From Shewanella cutis (lineage in GTDB: Bacteria > Pseudomonadota > Gammaproteobacteria > Enterobacterales > Shewanellaceae): a stretch of 64,000 nucleotides of DNA. The stretch covers positions 1 to 64,000 of the forward strand of contig NZ_JACSDI010000004.1 of the NCBI RefSeq assembly GCF_022410515.1, in the 5' to 3' direction. The notes beneath the pieces were generated by a model. It ran no database searches. It was not told where the DNA came from and saw only the letters and a program-made list of their open reading frames with translations. The position numbers and the translations under genes were made by a program. This document shows, one piece after another, positions 1 through 10,079 of this stretch (position 1 is its first letter; each line of letters starts with the position of its first letter).

Positions 1-77
1 TGACTTAATATTTCTGCGTCAATGCGCCTTGGATAGAGATGCCTTTGAGGCTCTGAACTGATTAGATATTTAATGTG

Positions 78-527
78 ATTGGTATTAACAACAATTTGAA
101 TCTGCGTATTTATATGGCGCCGTGTGTCCGGCAACGAGGGCGACACAAGCGATTATTGCCCCGCATGCCAATAGCGAATTTATGAACTAGCATTTAAAAC
201 TGATTTCAACCGCCACCACATTTGGGCGGCATGCGCTGGTCATCATGGACGGCACAGGCCGGCATCAACAGGATTTGGCCGATGACTTTGATAATCTGAC
301 GCTTCTCAAGTTGACGCCTTATTCACCGGAGTTGAATCCGATAGAGCAGGTATGGCAATGGTTGCGTCAACATGTGTTGGCTAATCGTTGTTTTAGTGGT
401 TACAACGATATTGTCGAACAGTGCTCTATCGCATGGAATACCCTCATTGAGAAGAAAGCAAGAGTGATAGAATTGTGTACCAGACAATGGGCAATTCTGA
501 CCAATTAGTTAATGGAATTGGTATTAA
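78..527. repeat. 11-bp direct repeats flanking the IS630 remnant
   Basis: ATTGGTATTAA occurs at 78-88 and again in the same orientation at 517-527, just outside the two ends of the transposase fragment. It could be a scar of the insertion or deletion that left the fragment. It is longer than the TA duplication normal for IS630, so it is not a simple target duplication. Confidence 0.4.
92..508 (+). pseudogene. IS630-family transposase remnant
   Basis: The readable frame keeps only the C-terminal half of an IS630-family DDE transposase. The stretch PYSPELNPIEQVW (near 324-360) is the family signature with its last catalytic Glu, and the preceding VIMDG (near 239-253) carries the second catalytic Asp. 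An in-frame TAG at 188-190, where relatives would most likely have CAG (Gln), breaks the frame, and the N-terminal half with its helix-turn-helix is missing. An ATG at 245 opens only an 87-residue tail. The element is therefore dead. The 11-bp direct repeat at 78-88 and 517-527 brackets it. Confidence 0.8.
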
Positions 528-727
528 ACGATAACATTGATCAAGTCGTACTCTTCAAATTGTCCCCAAGTTTAAGGTGTTTCATTAAAGGCTATTGAGA
601 GTAGTCTGTTGTTACTGCGCTGTTTTCTTCACCCCTATCCTACACTGAGCTAAAGTTTGGCTCTTGCTATTACTTCAGAGGTTACTTACCTTATGCAGTA
701 ACTTTTTGGGGTAGTTAAGGATCTATG

Positions 728-2002
728 ATGAAGTTAGAGATGATTTGTACTGGAGAAGAGGTGCTGTCGGGTCAGATTGTTGATACCAATGCAGCCTGGT
801 TCGCCAGCACTATGATGGAGCATGGCATTGAGATCCAGAGGCGCGTTACAGTGGGTGATCGCCTTGAGGATTTAATTGCCGTTTTCCAAGAGCGCAGCTT
901 ACATGCCGATGTGATTTTAGTGAATGGTGGCTTGGGGCCGACAAGCGATGATATGTCCGCTGAAGCGATGGCTAAGGCCAAGGGGGAGTCGCTGGTCGAA
1001 AATGCCGAGTGGCGCCAACGTTTAGAAGATTGGTTTACGCGCAATAATCGCGAGATGCCTGTGAGTAATTTAAAGCAGGCGATGCTGCCAGTATCGGCAG
1101 TTATGGTGGATAACCCTGTAGGTACGGCCTGTGGATTTAGGGTTAAGTTAAATCGGGCCTGGTTGTTCTTCACCCCTGGTGTGCCATTTGAACTCAAGCA
1201 TATGGTTAAAGAGCAGTTTATTCCCTTTATTCGTGATGAGTTTAATCTCGACGCTAAGGTGGCGCTTAAAAAACTGCTGACCATTGGTCATGGCGAATCA
1301 GCCCTTGCCGATAAAATTGAGCCATTGGAGTTGCCCGAAGGCATTACTATTGGTTATCGCTCGTCAATGCCGCATATCGAAATTAAGATTTTCGCGCGAG
1401 GTGAAAAAGCAATTGCTCTGTTGCCACGGGTGGCTGGGCACATCAAAATGGTGCTGGGTACTGCGGTCGTCGCTGAGGATAAAGCGACACTTGCGGAAGA
1501 GATTCATTTTAGACTGCTAAATTCTGGTCTGACCCTGAGTGTGGCAGAGTCTTGTACGGGTGGGATGATTACCAGTCAGTTAGTGGATTTCCCTGGTAGC
1601 TCTTCCTATTTGCAACACGGTTTAGTGACTTACAGTAACGAATCCAAAGTGCGAGTCTTGGGCGTTAATCCTGCGACCTTAGATGATCACGGCGCGGTGT
1701 CAATCTCTACAGTTGAAGAGATGGCCAAGGGTGCTCGTGCTATTTTAGACAGTGATTTTGCCTTAGCGACCAGTGGCATCGCGGGACCGGATGGCGGAAC
1801 CGACGAAAAGCCCGTCGGAACTGTAGCAATTGCCTTGGCTACCCGTAGTGGTGTATACAGTCAAATGATTAAGTTGCCAAGACGTTCACGGGATTTAGTG
1901 CGTAGCTTAAGTGCGGCGGTCGCCTATGATATGTTGCGGCGTGAACTGCTGTCGGAGGCGGTAATTGTGGATTATCAGTCGATTGGGCGTTTCAGCAAGT
2001 AA
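728..2002 (+). CDS. CinA-like protein / nicotinamide-nucleotide amidase (PncC domain)
   Basis: Two-domain protein of about 424 residues. The N-terminal COG1058 (MoCF-like) domain has [13 protein letters not shown] near residue 10 and [10 protein letters not shown] near residue 66. The C-terminal CinA/PncC domain, from about residue 255, contains [10 protein letters not shown] and [10 protein letters not shown], the conserved amidase motifs. PncC deamidates nicotinamide mononucleotide to nicotinate mononucleotide in pyridine-nucleotide salvage. Two adjacent ATG codons exist at 725 and 728; the AAGGA at 717-721 is better spaced for 728. The gene stands alone and is followed by a strong terminator. 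The role of the N-terminal domain in this lineage is not shown by the sequence. Confidence 0.9.
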   Translation: MKLEMICTGEEVLSGQIVDTNAAWFASTMMEHGIEIQRRVTVGDRLEDLIAVFQERSLHADVILVNGGLGPTSDDMSAEAMAKAKGESLVENAEWRQRLEDWFTRNNREMPVSNLKQAMLPVSAVMVDNPVGTACGFRVKLNRAWLFFTPGVPFELKHMVKEQFIPFIRDEFNLDAKVALKKLLTIGHGESALADKIEPLELPEGITIGYRSSMPHIEIKIFARGEKAIALLPRVAGHIKMVLGTAVVAEDKATLAEEIHFRLLNSGLTLSVAESCTGGMITSQLVDFPGSSSYLQHGLVTYSNESKVRVLGVNPATLDDHGAVSISTVEEMAKGARAILDSDFALATSGIAGPDGGTDEKPVGTVAIALATRSGVYSQMIKLPRRSRDLVRSLSAAVAYDMLRRELLSEAVIVDYQSIGRFSK

Positions 2003-2045
2003 CGTTTTTCAGGCTTACTGAGTTAAGTCGGCCTCGATGGATTAA

Positions 2046-2074
2046 CAAAAATGCTCCCGTGGGAGCATTTTTTT
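2046..2074. terminator. Bidirectional terminator after cinA-like gene
   Basis: ATGCTCCC/GGGAGCAT makes an 8-bp stem with a 2-base loop. It is flanked by T-rich sequence on the plus strand and A-rich sequence on the other, so it can stop both this gene and the minus-strand ppc-lipoprotein transcript. Confidence 0.85.
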
Positions 2075-2101
2075 ATGGCCGATAGTTTCTAAAACAAGCC
2101 G

Positions 2102-2647
2102 CTATTGAGTGAACTTAAGCACTAATTTGCCTGGTACAACTTGGATGCTTTCGGTCATCTTCGCCATTAGTGCTTGATTACTGTCTTTCGTATTCAGTAC
2201 ATAAACTGGCTGGCTTTCAAGGAAATGCCGTAAATAGCTCATCACTTGTGGTGTGGCGCTACTAATGGCCTTTTCAATATCCTTTGGTGTTGACTCTACT
2301 TTGACTAATTCAAGCTGGCGTAGATAGACACTGTGGGTAGTACTGTCATACCAAGGTTTAGCCTCAAAGGTGGTCGAGAGTTGAGCCTTTAAAGGAAAAA
2401 TCGGATTAGTAATTGATACTTGTGTCGCCGCGCTCACGCTCATTGTGTCAGGCTTTTCACCGAGTCTGACACTGATGTCGTTAATGCGCACTTCGGCACC
2501 AATCAATTGATTACCTTGTTTCACCTCAAAATGGATCTCTTTGCTGAGATATTGCTCCATTTCGCGCTCGCTGATGCTGTACTGCGTGACGCAGCCGCCA
2601 AGCAGTACAGTGAATCCCAAGCAAATGTTAAGTATGAGTTTTTTCAT
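2102..2647 (-). CDS. DUF1439 lipoprotein (YceB-like)
   Basis: A 181-residue protein that begins with a lipoprotein signal: KK, a hydrophobic stretch and the lipobox LLGGC, with the lipidated Cys at about residue 19. The remainder is soluble, with the pattern of DUF1439 proteins such as E. coli YceB, which are small envelope lipoproteins that may bind lipid. Its start overlaps the ppc stop as TAATG, so it is probably translated by coupling from the ppc transcript. The residue after the Cys is Val, which suggests outer-membrane sorting. Function is unknown. Confidence 0.75.
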   Translation of the reverse strand: MKKLILNICLGFTVLLGGCVTQYSISEREMEQYLSKEIHFEVKQGNQLIGAEVRINDISVRLGEKPDTMSVSAATQVSITNPIFPLKAQLSTTFEAKPWYDSTTHSVYLRQLELVKVESTPKDIEKAISSATPQVMSYLRHFLESQPVYVLNTKDSNQALMAKMTESIQVVPGKLVLKFTQ

Positions 2648-5316
2648 TAACCTGTGTTTCTCATGCCCGCCGCAACACCTGCAATGGTCAGCATTAGCGC
2701 TAACTGTACATGTTCGGAGGCGGGCGTTTCGCTGGTTTCCTTACGGGTACGAGCTAACAGCTCGGTTTGTAAGAAGTTTAATGGATCGATATACGGATTG
2801 CGCAGTTTAACTGACTCGCGATTCCACGGTGTATGCGCCATTAAGGTATCCGATTTGGTCAACTCAAGCACGACTTTAATGCCCAGATCTAAGCGTTGGC
2901 GCAAGGTTTCACCCAAGTGATGTAGGTTTGTCGGTACCAGACAGGTTTCGTAGTAGCGTGCAAGGTTGGGCTCTGCCTTGGCATAAACCATCTCTAGCAT
3001 TGAAATTCGCGTACTAAAGAACGGCCATTCGCGTTCCATATCTTGTAACAAGCCCATTTCGCCACGTTGACAGGCCGCTTGCAGTGCTTCGCCAGCGCCG
3101 AGCCATGCGGGCAGCATTAAGCGATTTTGTGACCAAGCAAAAATCCATGGAATCGCACGCAGACTCTCGATACCACCATCAACGCGACGTTTGGCGGGGC
3201 GACTACCTAATGGCAGTTTGCCCAGTTCAACCTCCGGCGTAGCTGCGCGGAAATAAGCTACAAAATCAGGCTCTTCACGCACAATGCCGCGGTAAGCACT
3301 TACTGACTCCGCAGCAATACGCTCCATACAATTGCGCCATTCCTGTTTCGGCTCAGGTGGTGGCAGCAGTGTGGCTTCTAACACCGCCGAGGTGTACAGG
3401 GCTAAGCTCTGAACTGCTAACTTTGGTAGGCCAAATTTAAAGCGGATCATCTCGCCTTGTTCGGTGACACGAATACGGCCATCAACCGAACCGGGTGGTT
3501 GCGACAGAATGGCCTTATGAGCTGGGCCGCCGCCGCGACCAATACTACCACCACGGCCATGGAATAGGGTCAGTTTGACGCCCGCTTGATTACATACCGC
3601 AACTAACTGCTCCTGTGCGCGGTATTGAGCCCATGCGGCTGCCATCACGCCCGCATCTTTGGCTGAGTCTGAGTAGCCAATCATGACCTCTTGCATGCCT
3701 TTGGTATAGCCACGATACCAATCGATATCGAGCAAATCGGTAATACATGTCGCGGCGTTGTTTAAGTCACTTAAGGTTTCAAACAGCGGCACAACACGCA
3801 TTGGATGCGTGCAGCCAGTCTCTTTGAGTAACAGTAAAACCGTTAACACGTCAGAAGGTTTGCTAGCCATCGAGATGACGTACGAACCTAATGCTTTGGC
3901 GGGATGTTTAGCAATTAAGCGACAGGTATTAAGTACTTCGGCGACATCGGCTGACGGTTGCCAGTTGCTTGGGATCAGTGGGCGACGGTTACTGAGTTCA
4001 CGCAGCAAGAAGGCTTGTTTTTCGGTTTCATCCCAGTGATTAAAATCACCCATGCCGAGGTAGCGGGTTAACTCTGCGAGTACATCGCAGTGACGGCCAG
4101 CGTCCTGACGGATATCAAGCCTTAACATATGAATGCCAAAGCAGGCGAGACGACGCAGAATATCAAGTAGTAAACCATTGGCAATCAACCGCATGCCGCA
4201 GTCACATAAACTCTTATAGAGCATTTCCAGAGGCGCTTTCAGATCGCGCTCTTGCCAAATCAGTGTTGACTTATCGACTTCAGGATTATGCCCCTCGATG
4301 CGGGCGTTTAAGTAGTCGATAGTGTCGCGCAGTTTTTGTCTTAATGATCGCAGGACAAAGCGATAGGGTTCACAGCTATTGTTGGTATAAGCCTTTAATT
4401 CATCATTGGCTTCTTCCATCGACAGTTCGCCAACCAGCAGCACTATATCCTTCAGGAATAAACGTGCCGCGGCATGGCGATTACGGTCTAACACTTCTTG
4501 AGTGACTTTAGCCGTCACAAAGGGGTTGCCGTCGCGATCACCGCCCATCCAGCTGGAGAAGCGAACAGGGGCGATATCGATGGGCAATTGTTGGCCTGTG
4601 CGCTCTTGCACTTGATCGTTGAGTTGCCTTAAAAAGTCGGGAACAGCATGCCAGAGGGATTCCTCGATAGTGGATAACCCCCAACGGGCTTCATCCACTG
4701 GCGTTGGCCGTTCGCGGCGAATTTCATTGGTATGCCAAATCTGGGCGATTAGCTGACGTAGGCGTAAATTAATTTGCTGACGTTCTCTATCCGACAACTG
4801 GTTGTTTTCTTGCTCGGCGAGACAGTCCACAATTGCGGCATATTTTTGGATCAGCGTGCGGCGAGAGATTTCTGTTGGGTGTGCGGTGAGCACGAGATCG
4901 ATATCTAACGTCTTTAGGCAATCCAACATTTTGGTCTGATCGACACGACCATTGAGCATACGACCGAGCAACTGTTCGACGGGATCGGGCACGCAAACTA
5001 GTTCGTCACAGTTTCGGCTAATCGTATGAAATTGTTCAGATAAGTTGGCTAAGTTGAGGAATTGGTTAAAGGCTTTGGCAAACGGCACTAACTCTTCATC
5101 GGGGAGAGCGGTGAGCAGTTCTAGCATTTGCTCCCTTGCAGCTTCATCGCCACGGCGGGAGTCTTTCGCGAGCTTACGAATTTGCTCAACCTTCTCTAAA
5201 AAAGAATCGCCGAGGTGGGTGCGCATCGTATCGCCAAGGATCTGACCTAACATACTCACGTTCGATCTCAATGACGCATACATGTCGGTCACATTGTCTG
5301 CCACATTACCTGCCAT
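2647..5316 (-). CDS. ppc: Phosphoenolpyruvate carboxylase
   Basis: Carboxylates phosphoenolpyruvate to oxaloacetate, refilling the TCA cycle. At 889 residues it is full length. The two family signatures are visible: [12 protein letters not shown] near residue 142 with the catalytic His, and the glycine-rich [14 protein letters not shown] near residue 586. The C-terminus MRNTG is typical. GGAG lies just upstream of the chosen ATG; an internal Met12 matches the place where E. coli Ppc starts, so a slightly shorter product is possible. The lipoprotein gene follows with overlapping stop and start. A long palindrome lies about 38 bases upstream of the start codon. Confidence 0.97.
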   Translation of the reverse strand: MAGNVADNVTDMYASLRSNVSMLGQILGDTMRTHLGDSFLEKVEQIRKLAKDSRRGDEAAREQMLELLTALPDEELVPFAKAFNQFLNLANLSEQFHTISRNCDELVCVPDPVEQLLGRMLNGRVDQTKMLDCLKTLDIDLVLTAHPTEISRRTLIQKYAAIVDCLAEQENNQLSDRERQQINLRLRQLIAQIWHTNEIRRERPTPVDEARWGLSTIEESLWHAVPDFLRQLNDQVQERTGQQLPIDIAPVRFSSWMGGDRDGNPFVTAKVTQEVLDRNRHAAARLFLKDIVLLVGELSMEEANDELKAYTNNSCEPYRFVLRSLRQKLRDTIDYLNARIEGHNPEVDKSTLIWQERDLKAPLEMLYKSLCDCGMRLIANGLLLDILRRLACFGIHMLRLDIRQDAGRHCDVLAELTRYLGMGDFNHWDETEKQAFLLRELSNRRPLIPSNWQPSADVAEVLNTCRLIAKHPAKALGSYVISMASKPSDVLTVLLLLKETGCTHPMRVVPLFETLSDLNNAATCITDLLDIDWYRGYTKGMQEVMIGYSDSAKDAGVMAAAWAQYRAQEQLVAVCNQAGVKLTLFHGRGGSIGRGGGPAHKAILSQPPGSVDGRIRVTEQGEMIRFKFGLPKLAVQSLALYTSAVLEATLLPPPEPKQEWRNCMERIAAESVSAYRGIVREEPDFVAYFRAATPEVELGKLPLGSRPAKRRVDGGIESLRAIPWIFAWSQNRLMLPAWLGAGEALQAACQRGEMGLLQDMEREWPFFSTRISMLEMVYAKAEPNLARYYETCLVPTNLHHLGETLRQRLDLGIKVVLELTKSDTLMAHTPWNRESVKLRNPYIDPLNFLQTELLARTRKETSETPASEHVQLALMLTIAGVAAGMRNTG

Positions 5317-5353
5317 AGTTACTCCGAATAGAAAAACATAAAAATCCGCTTTG

Positions 5354-5413
5354 TATATACCTAAGCTACCTGAAGATGATGAAATTCGTATCTTCAGGTA
5401 GCTTGGGTATATA
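5354..5413. repeat. 60-bp palindromic element upstream of ppc
   Basis: Two 24-base arms (5354-5377 and 5390-5413) are inverted copies with a single mismatch, around a 12-base centre. The core of each arm is AGCTACCTGAAGAT or its complement. A hairpin this long and this close to the ppc start suggests a dispersed palindromic repeat of the host genome or a 5' UTR structure for ppc. No second copy was seen in this window. Confidence 0.75.
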
Positions 5414-5751
5414 GCCCGCTAGCACAATACCCACCACTAAGGGCAATGGTCAACAGCAGGGCTTATAACTTATACGACTGGCTTATCTTTTATGCAACTA
5501 ATCGCGTTAATTGTTGAGGAATATTCAATATAAATGCGAACTGACGCAATATTTTATTATGTTTAGTGGAAGTGAATATGAACTGCATTATTTTTAGCTT
5601 TGCAAGCATGTGACTTAGATGTTAACGAAAAGGACTGGTTTACCATCATTTCCATCAGAGATAATTGAAATATTAAGTAGTTAGTGAAGTGATCAGTAAT
5701 CCGCGAACTCGATTTAAGAGATGATAAATTACAAAATTTAATAAAAATATA
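5414..5751. other. Intergenic region between ppc and argC, no gene seen
   Basis: AT-rich sequence without a convincing coding frame. It should hold the ppc promoter reading left, and it leads into the argC control region on the right. Nothing else is recognised. Confidence 0.5.
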
Positions 5752-5791
5752 TATGCATATATATTGCATAAGTAGATCTTTGTGGTAGTCT
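5752..5791 (+). promoter_or_regulatory. Probable argC promoter with ArgR box
   Basis: TATGCATATATATTGCATA (5752-5770) is a near-palindrome resembling the ARG box bound by the ArgR hexamer. It overlaps a possible -35 (TTGCAT, 5764-5769), followed after 16 bases by TAGTCT (5786-5791). Overlap of box and promoter fits arginine repression of the operon. The match is by eye to the enterobacterial consensus. Confidence 0.5.
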
Positions 5792-5990
5792 AGCCAGCAG
5801 TTGAGATGAGTTACAGCCTGCGACCTGTAGAGTAAATATCATGATGTATAGTGTTAATCCGTCAGTGAATAAAATAACAAGCCATTACGATTTCCCACGA
5901 CGATAGTCTTGTCATCATAGATATACGCCGTTGCGTGTACGCTATTCATCTATTCTTTAAGTCTCTTTGATTTGGTTTATAAAAATACAT

Positions 5991-6971
5991 ATGAAAAACA
6001 TCGCCATTATCGGCGCCAGTGGTTACACAGGTGCACAACTCACGGCTTTAGTCCATGCGGAGTCTGAATTATCAATTCAAGGTCTGTATGTCTCTGAAAA
6101 TAGTTTAGATAAAGGTAGAGCTTTAGCAGATTTGTACCCTGTCTACAGTCACATTGAGTTAACCCTGTCGCCGCTTACCGAAGAAGCGAAGGCCAAGATC
6201 GTCGCTGAGGCAGATGCTGTGGTGTTAGCGACTGAGCATTCTGTGAGTTTGCATTTAGCGGCTTGGTTTTATAGCCAAGGGTTAGCGGTATTCGATTTAA
6301 GCGGTGCTTATCGTTTCAGCGATGTGACGCAATACCCGAAGTGGTATGGCTTTGAGCATGAATATCCAGAGGTTTTAGCCAAAGCCGTATATGGCCTTGC
6401 TGAGTGGAATGCCAAAGAAGTGGCCGCCACTAAGATGATTGCTGTGCCAGGTTGTTACCCAACAGCATCATTAACAGCCTTGAAACCATTAAAGAATTTA
6501 CTGACTTCAGCCTATCCAGTGATCAACGCTGTCAGTGGTGTAACTGGTGCGGGTCGTAAGGCACAGCTGCATACCAGTTTTTGCGAAGTGAGCCTCACCC
6601 CCTACGGTGTATTAGGCCACAGACATCAACCCGAAATTGCTACTCAACTGGGGCAAGAGGTGATTTTCACGCCGCACCTTGGCAACTTTAAGCGCGGCAT
6701 TTTAGCGACTATCACGGTACAGCTAAAACCGGGCACCACCACTGCCGATGTGGCCGCGGCGTACAGTGTTTATGACCAAGCTCCGCTGGTGACGGTGAAA
6801 CAGAACCAGTTCCCGAAAGTGGATGACGTGGTGCTGACACCGAATTGCCACTTAGGTTGGAAGTTTGATGAGAGCAGTGGCTACCTAGTGGTTGCTAGCG
6901 CCATCGACAATTTGATGAAAGGCGCGGCAAGCCAAGCGCTGCAGTGCATAAAGATTCACTTTAACCTTTAA
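5991..6971 (+). CDS. argC: N-acetyl-gamma-glutamyl-phosphate reductase
   Basis: Third step of arginine synthesis: NADPH-dependent reduction of N-acetylglutamyl phosphate to the semialdehyde. The N-terminus [14 protein letters not shown] is the NADP-binding GxSGYTG motif. VPGCYPTA near residue 146 holds the catalytic Cys, and HRHQPEI near residue 210 is the conserved His region. The product has 326 residues. An in-frame TTG 24 bases earlier has no family support, so the ATG at 5991 is chosen, although no strong Shine-Dalgarno precedes it. First gene of argCBFG, in an order typical of Shewanella and Vibrio. Confidence 0.95.
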   Translation: MKNIAIIGASGYTGAQLTALVHAESELSIQGLYVSENSLDKGRALADLYPVYSHIELTLSPLTEEAKAKIVAEADAVVLATEHSVSLHLAAWFYSQGLAVFDLSGAYRFSDVTQYPKWYGFEHEYPEVLAKAVYGLAEWNAKEVAATKMIAVPGCYPTASLTALKPLKNLLTSAYPVINAVSGVTGAGRKAQLHTSFCEVSLTPYGVLGHRHQPEIATQLGQEVIFTPHLGNFKRGILATITVQLKPGTTTADVAAAYSVYDQAPLVTVKQNQFPKVDDVVLTPNCHLGWKFDESSGYLVVASAIDNLMKGAASQALQCIKIHFNL

Positions 6972-7002
6972 CCGTTCATCCTTATTTAAGAGAGTCGTCA
7001 AG

Positions 7003-7785
7003 ATGTCTACCAACAACTCAGTATTAGTTCTTAAAGTCGGCGGCGCGCTGCTGCAGTGTGAAATGGGGATGGCGCGTTTAATGGATACCGCCGCAGCAAT
7101 GATCGCTAATGGTCAGCAGGTGCTGATGGTGCATGGCGGCGGCTGTTTGGTCGATGAGCAATTAGCCGCCAATGGCATGGAAACCGTCAAGTTAGAAGGT
7201 TTGCGGGTGACCCCGCCTGAGCAAATGCCCATTATCGCTGGGGCATTGGCCGGAACATCAAACAAGATCCTTCAAGGCGCAGCGACTAAAGCTGGGATTG
7301 TGAGTGTGGGCATGTGTCTTGCCGATGGCAACACGGTATCGGCCAAGATTAAAGATGAGCGTTTAGGCTTAGTGGGCGAGGTTTCTCCTAAGGACGCCAC
7401 TTACCTTAAGTTTATTTTGTCCCAAGGTTGGATGCCGATTTGTAGCTCGATTGCCATGATGGACGATGGCCAAATGCTAAACGTGAACGCCGACCAAGCG
7501 GCGACGGTATTAGCCAAGCTGGTCGGTGGCAAGTTGGTGCTGCTATCGGATGTGTCTGGCGTGCTCGATGGTAAAGGCCAATTAATCCCATCTCTTAATG
7601 GTCAACAGATTGCGGATTTGGTAAAGCAAGGCGTGATCGAAAAGGGAATGAAAGTAAAAGTAGAAGCTGCGCTCGAAGTCGCGCAGTGGATGGGGCAGGC
7701 GGTGCAAGTTGCCTCATGGCGTGATGCAAGCCAATTAATCGCATTAACCAAAGGTGAGGCCGTGGGCACACAAATTCAACCGTAA
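7003..7785 (+). CDS. argB: Acetylglutamate kinase
   Basis: Phosphorylates N-acetylglutamate with ATP, the second step of arginine synthesis. The 260-residue product shows the amino-acid-kinase pattern: LKVGGALL at the N-terminus, MVHGGGCLVDE for acetylglutamate binding near residue 45, NVNADQAATVLA near residue 160 and KGMKVKVEAALE near residue 211. It lies 31 bases after argC and 12 bases before argF, in one apparent operon. Confidence 0.96.
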   Translation: MSTNNSVLVLKVGGALLQCEMGMARLMDTAAAMIANGQQVLMVHGGGCLVDEQLAANGMETVKLEGLRVTPPEQMPIIAGALAGTSNKILQGAATKAGIVSVGMCLADGNTVSAKIKDERLGLVGEVSPKDATYLKFILSQGWMPICSSIAMMDDGQMLNVNADQAATVLAKLVGGKLVLLSDVSGVLDGKGQLIPSLNGQQIADLVKQGVIEKGMKVKVEAALEVAQWMGQAVQVASWRDASQLIALTKGEAVGTQIQP

Positions 7786-7797
7786 ACGGAGTAGGTT

Positions 7798-8703
7798 ATG
7801 AAGCATTTTCTATCGATAAAAGAGTTAACCCAGCAGCAGTTGCTGGATCTGATTACCTTAGCCAAGACGATCAAAGCGAATCCCGCCGAGTATCGTCATG
7901 CGCTGGATGGTAAGAGTGTGGTGATGTTATTTGAAAAGCCATCCCTGCGGACTCGTGTTAGCTTCGATATCGGTATTAACAAGCTCGGCGGCCACTGTTT
8001 ATACCTAGACCAGCAAAATGGTGCCTTAGGTAAGCGGGAATCGGTCGCTGACTTTGCTTCTAACCTATCCTGTTGGGCCGATGCCATTGTGGCGAGAACA
8101 TACTCGCACACGACTATCGAACAATTAGCAGTGTTTGGCACTGTGCCCGTGATTAACGCGCTCTCGGATTTGTATCATCCCTGCCAAGCGCTGGCCGATT
8201 TTTTAACCTTGGCCGAGCACTTTGAAAATATCAGTGATGTTAAGTTAGCGTATGTAGGTGATGGTAATAACGTCACTAACTCATTGATGTATTGCGCGGC
8301 TATTCTCGGTGCCACCATGACAGTGATCTGCCCTGCGGGTCACTTTCCTGATGGCTACGTTGTGGCTGAAGTACAAGAACTCGCTAGCCGATATGGCGGC
8401 AAAATTGTGCTGACCTCAGATATTGATGCGATTGAAGGTCACGATGCTATCTATACTGATACTTGGATTTCTATGGGGGATCCAACACCGTTAGCGGAAA
8501 TTAAGGACAAGTTTGCACCTTATCAAGTCAACAATGCGTTAATGGCGAAAGCGGGTGCTCACTTCTTTATGCATTGCTTGCCAGCACATCGTGGTGTTGA
8601 AGTCACCGATGCGGTGATGGATGGCGAAGGCTCCTTGATCCTGCAACAAGCAGAGAATCGGATGCACGCTCAAAATGCAGTACTGGTAACCCTATTTAGT
8701 TAA
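7798..8703 (+). CDS. argF: Ornithine carbamoyltransferase
   Basis: Joins carbamoyl phosphate and ornithine to make citrulline in the cytoplasm. The 301-residue product has the carbamoyl-phosphate motif EKPSLRTRVSF (residues about 46-56), the HPCQALADF loop near residue 127, and the ornithine-binding FMHCLPAHRG near residue 257. It follows argB closely and is preceded by GGAG. Arginine feedback is expected at the level of ArgR. Confidence 0.96.
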   Translation: MKHFLSIKELTQQQLLDLITLAKTIKANPAEYRHALDGKSVVMLFEKPSLRTRVSFDIGINKLGGHCLYLDQQNGALGKRESVADFASNLSCWADAIVARTYSHTTIEQLAVFGTVPVINALSDLYHPCQALADFLTLAEHFENISDVKLAYVGDGNNVTNSLMYCAAILGATMTVICPAGHFPDGYVVAEVQELASRYGGKIVLTSDIDAIEGHDAIYTDTWISMGDPTPLAEIKDKFAPYQVNNALMAKAGAHFFMHCLPAHRGVEVTDAVMDGEGSLILQQAENRMHAQNAVLVTLFS

Positions 8704-8763
8704 TTTAACCCTGTTTAGCAGCCTACTTTCTCCAAGGTGAGAAACGAGTTATAGGAATTTAAG

Positions 8764-9987
8764 ATGTCTATTGAGAACAAAAACACTGGCGTGAAAAAAG
8801 TCGTTTTAGCCTATTCGGGTGGTCTAGATACTTCGGCCATTATTCCTTGGTTAAAAGAGAACTACGATAACTGCGAAATTATTGCGTTCTGTGCTGACGT
8901 AGGCCAAGGCGAAGAAGAGCTGATTGGTTTGACTGAAAAAGCTTTAGCCTCTGGCGCATCAGAATGCCATATCGTCGATCTGAAAGAAGAATTCGTTAAA
9001 GACTATATCTACCCAACCATGGTAACGGGAGCGATTTACGAAGGGACTTATCTGCTCGGTACCTCAATGGCTCGTCCAATCATCGCGAAGGCGCAGGTTG
9101 AAGTAGCACGTAAAGTGGGCGCCGATGCCCTGTGTCACGGTTGTACCGGTAAAGGTAACGACCAAGTGCGTTTTGAAGGTTGTTTCGCGGCATTGGCACC
9201 GGATTTAAAAGTGATTGCGCCATGGCGTGAATGGACCATGCAGAGTCGTGAAGATCTATTGGCTTACTTAGCCGAGCGTAATATTAAGACGTCGGCTTCT
9301 GCTACTAAGATCTACAGCCGTGATGCCAACGCGTTCCACATCTCCCATGAAGGCGGTGAGTTAGAAGATCCATGGAACGAGCCAAGCAAAGGTGTGTGGA
9401 CATTGACAGCCGATCCAGAAGATGCGCCAAACGAAGCAGAATATGTGTCACTCGAAGTTGAAAACGGTCGTGTGACTAAAGTAAATGGCGAAGCCTTAAC
9501 GCCATATGCAGCACTGATGAAGCTGAACGCAATCGCTGCACCACATGGCGTGGGTCGTATCGACATTACCGAAAACCGTTTAGTGGGCATGAAGTCCCGT
9601 GGTTGCTACGAAACCCCTGGCGGCACCGTAATGTTTGCCGCGCTGCGCGCGATTGAAGAGTTAGTACTGGATAAAACCAGCCGTAATTGGCGCGAGCAAG
9701 TGGGCGCACAAATGGCTCACTTAGTGTATGACGGTCGTTGGTTCACACCTCTGTGTAAGTCGCTGCTGGCGGCATCTGAGTCATTAGCCGAGTCAGTCAA
9801 CGGTGAAGTCGTGGTTAAGCTCTACAAAGGTCATGCGATAGCTGTTAAGAAGCGCTCGCCAAACAGCTTGTACTCTGAAGCATTTGCCACCTTCGGTGAA
9901 GACCAAGTGTACGACCAAAAACACGCTGAAGGCTTTATCCGTCTGTACTCGTTAGCGAGTCGCATCCGCGCGCTCAACGCTAAGTAA
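8764..9987 (+). CDS. argG: Argininosuccinate synthase
   Basis: ATP-dependent condensation of citrulline and aspartate. The 407-residue protein carries the PP-loop ATP-binding motif [11 protein letters not shown] near residue 16 and the second family signature [13 protein letters not shown] near residue 125. It lies 60 bases after argF with a purine-rich ribosome site. An intrinsic terminator directly after it separates it partly from argH. Confidence 0.97.
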   Translation: MSIENKNTGVKKVVLAYSGGLDTSAIIPWLKENYDNCEIIAFCADVGQGEEELIGLTEKALASGASECHIVDLKEEFVKDYIYPTMVTGAIYEGTYLLGTSMARPIIAKAQVEVARKVGADALCHGCTGKGNDQVRFEGCFAALAPDLKVIAPWREWTMQSREDLLAYLAERNIKTSASATKIYSRDANAFHISHEGGELEDPWNEPSKGVWTLTADPEDAPNEAEYVSLEVENGRVTKVNGEALTPYAALMKLNAIAAPHGVGRIDITENRLVGMKSRGCYETPGGTVMFAALRAIEELVLDKTSRNWREQVGAQMAHLVYDGRWFTPLCKSLLAASESLAESVNGEVVVKLYKGHAIAVKKRSPNSLYSEAFATFGEDQVYDQKHAEGFIRLYSLASRIRALNAK

Positions 9988-10000
9988 TAGGCAGACTTAA

Positions 10001-10023
10001 AGGGCGCCTAGCGCCCTTTTTTA
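10001..10023 (+). terminator. Terminator between argG and argH
   Basis: AGGGCGC-CTA-GCGCCCT followed by TTTTTT: a 7-bp GC-rich stem with triloop and U-tract. It should reduce or stop read-through from argCBFG into argH. Confidence 0.85.
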
Positions 10024-10079
10024 TATCTTAAGTTTTAATGATTTTAACGTATTCAAAGCAGTGACCGAGGGGATTGAGC

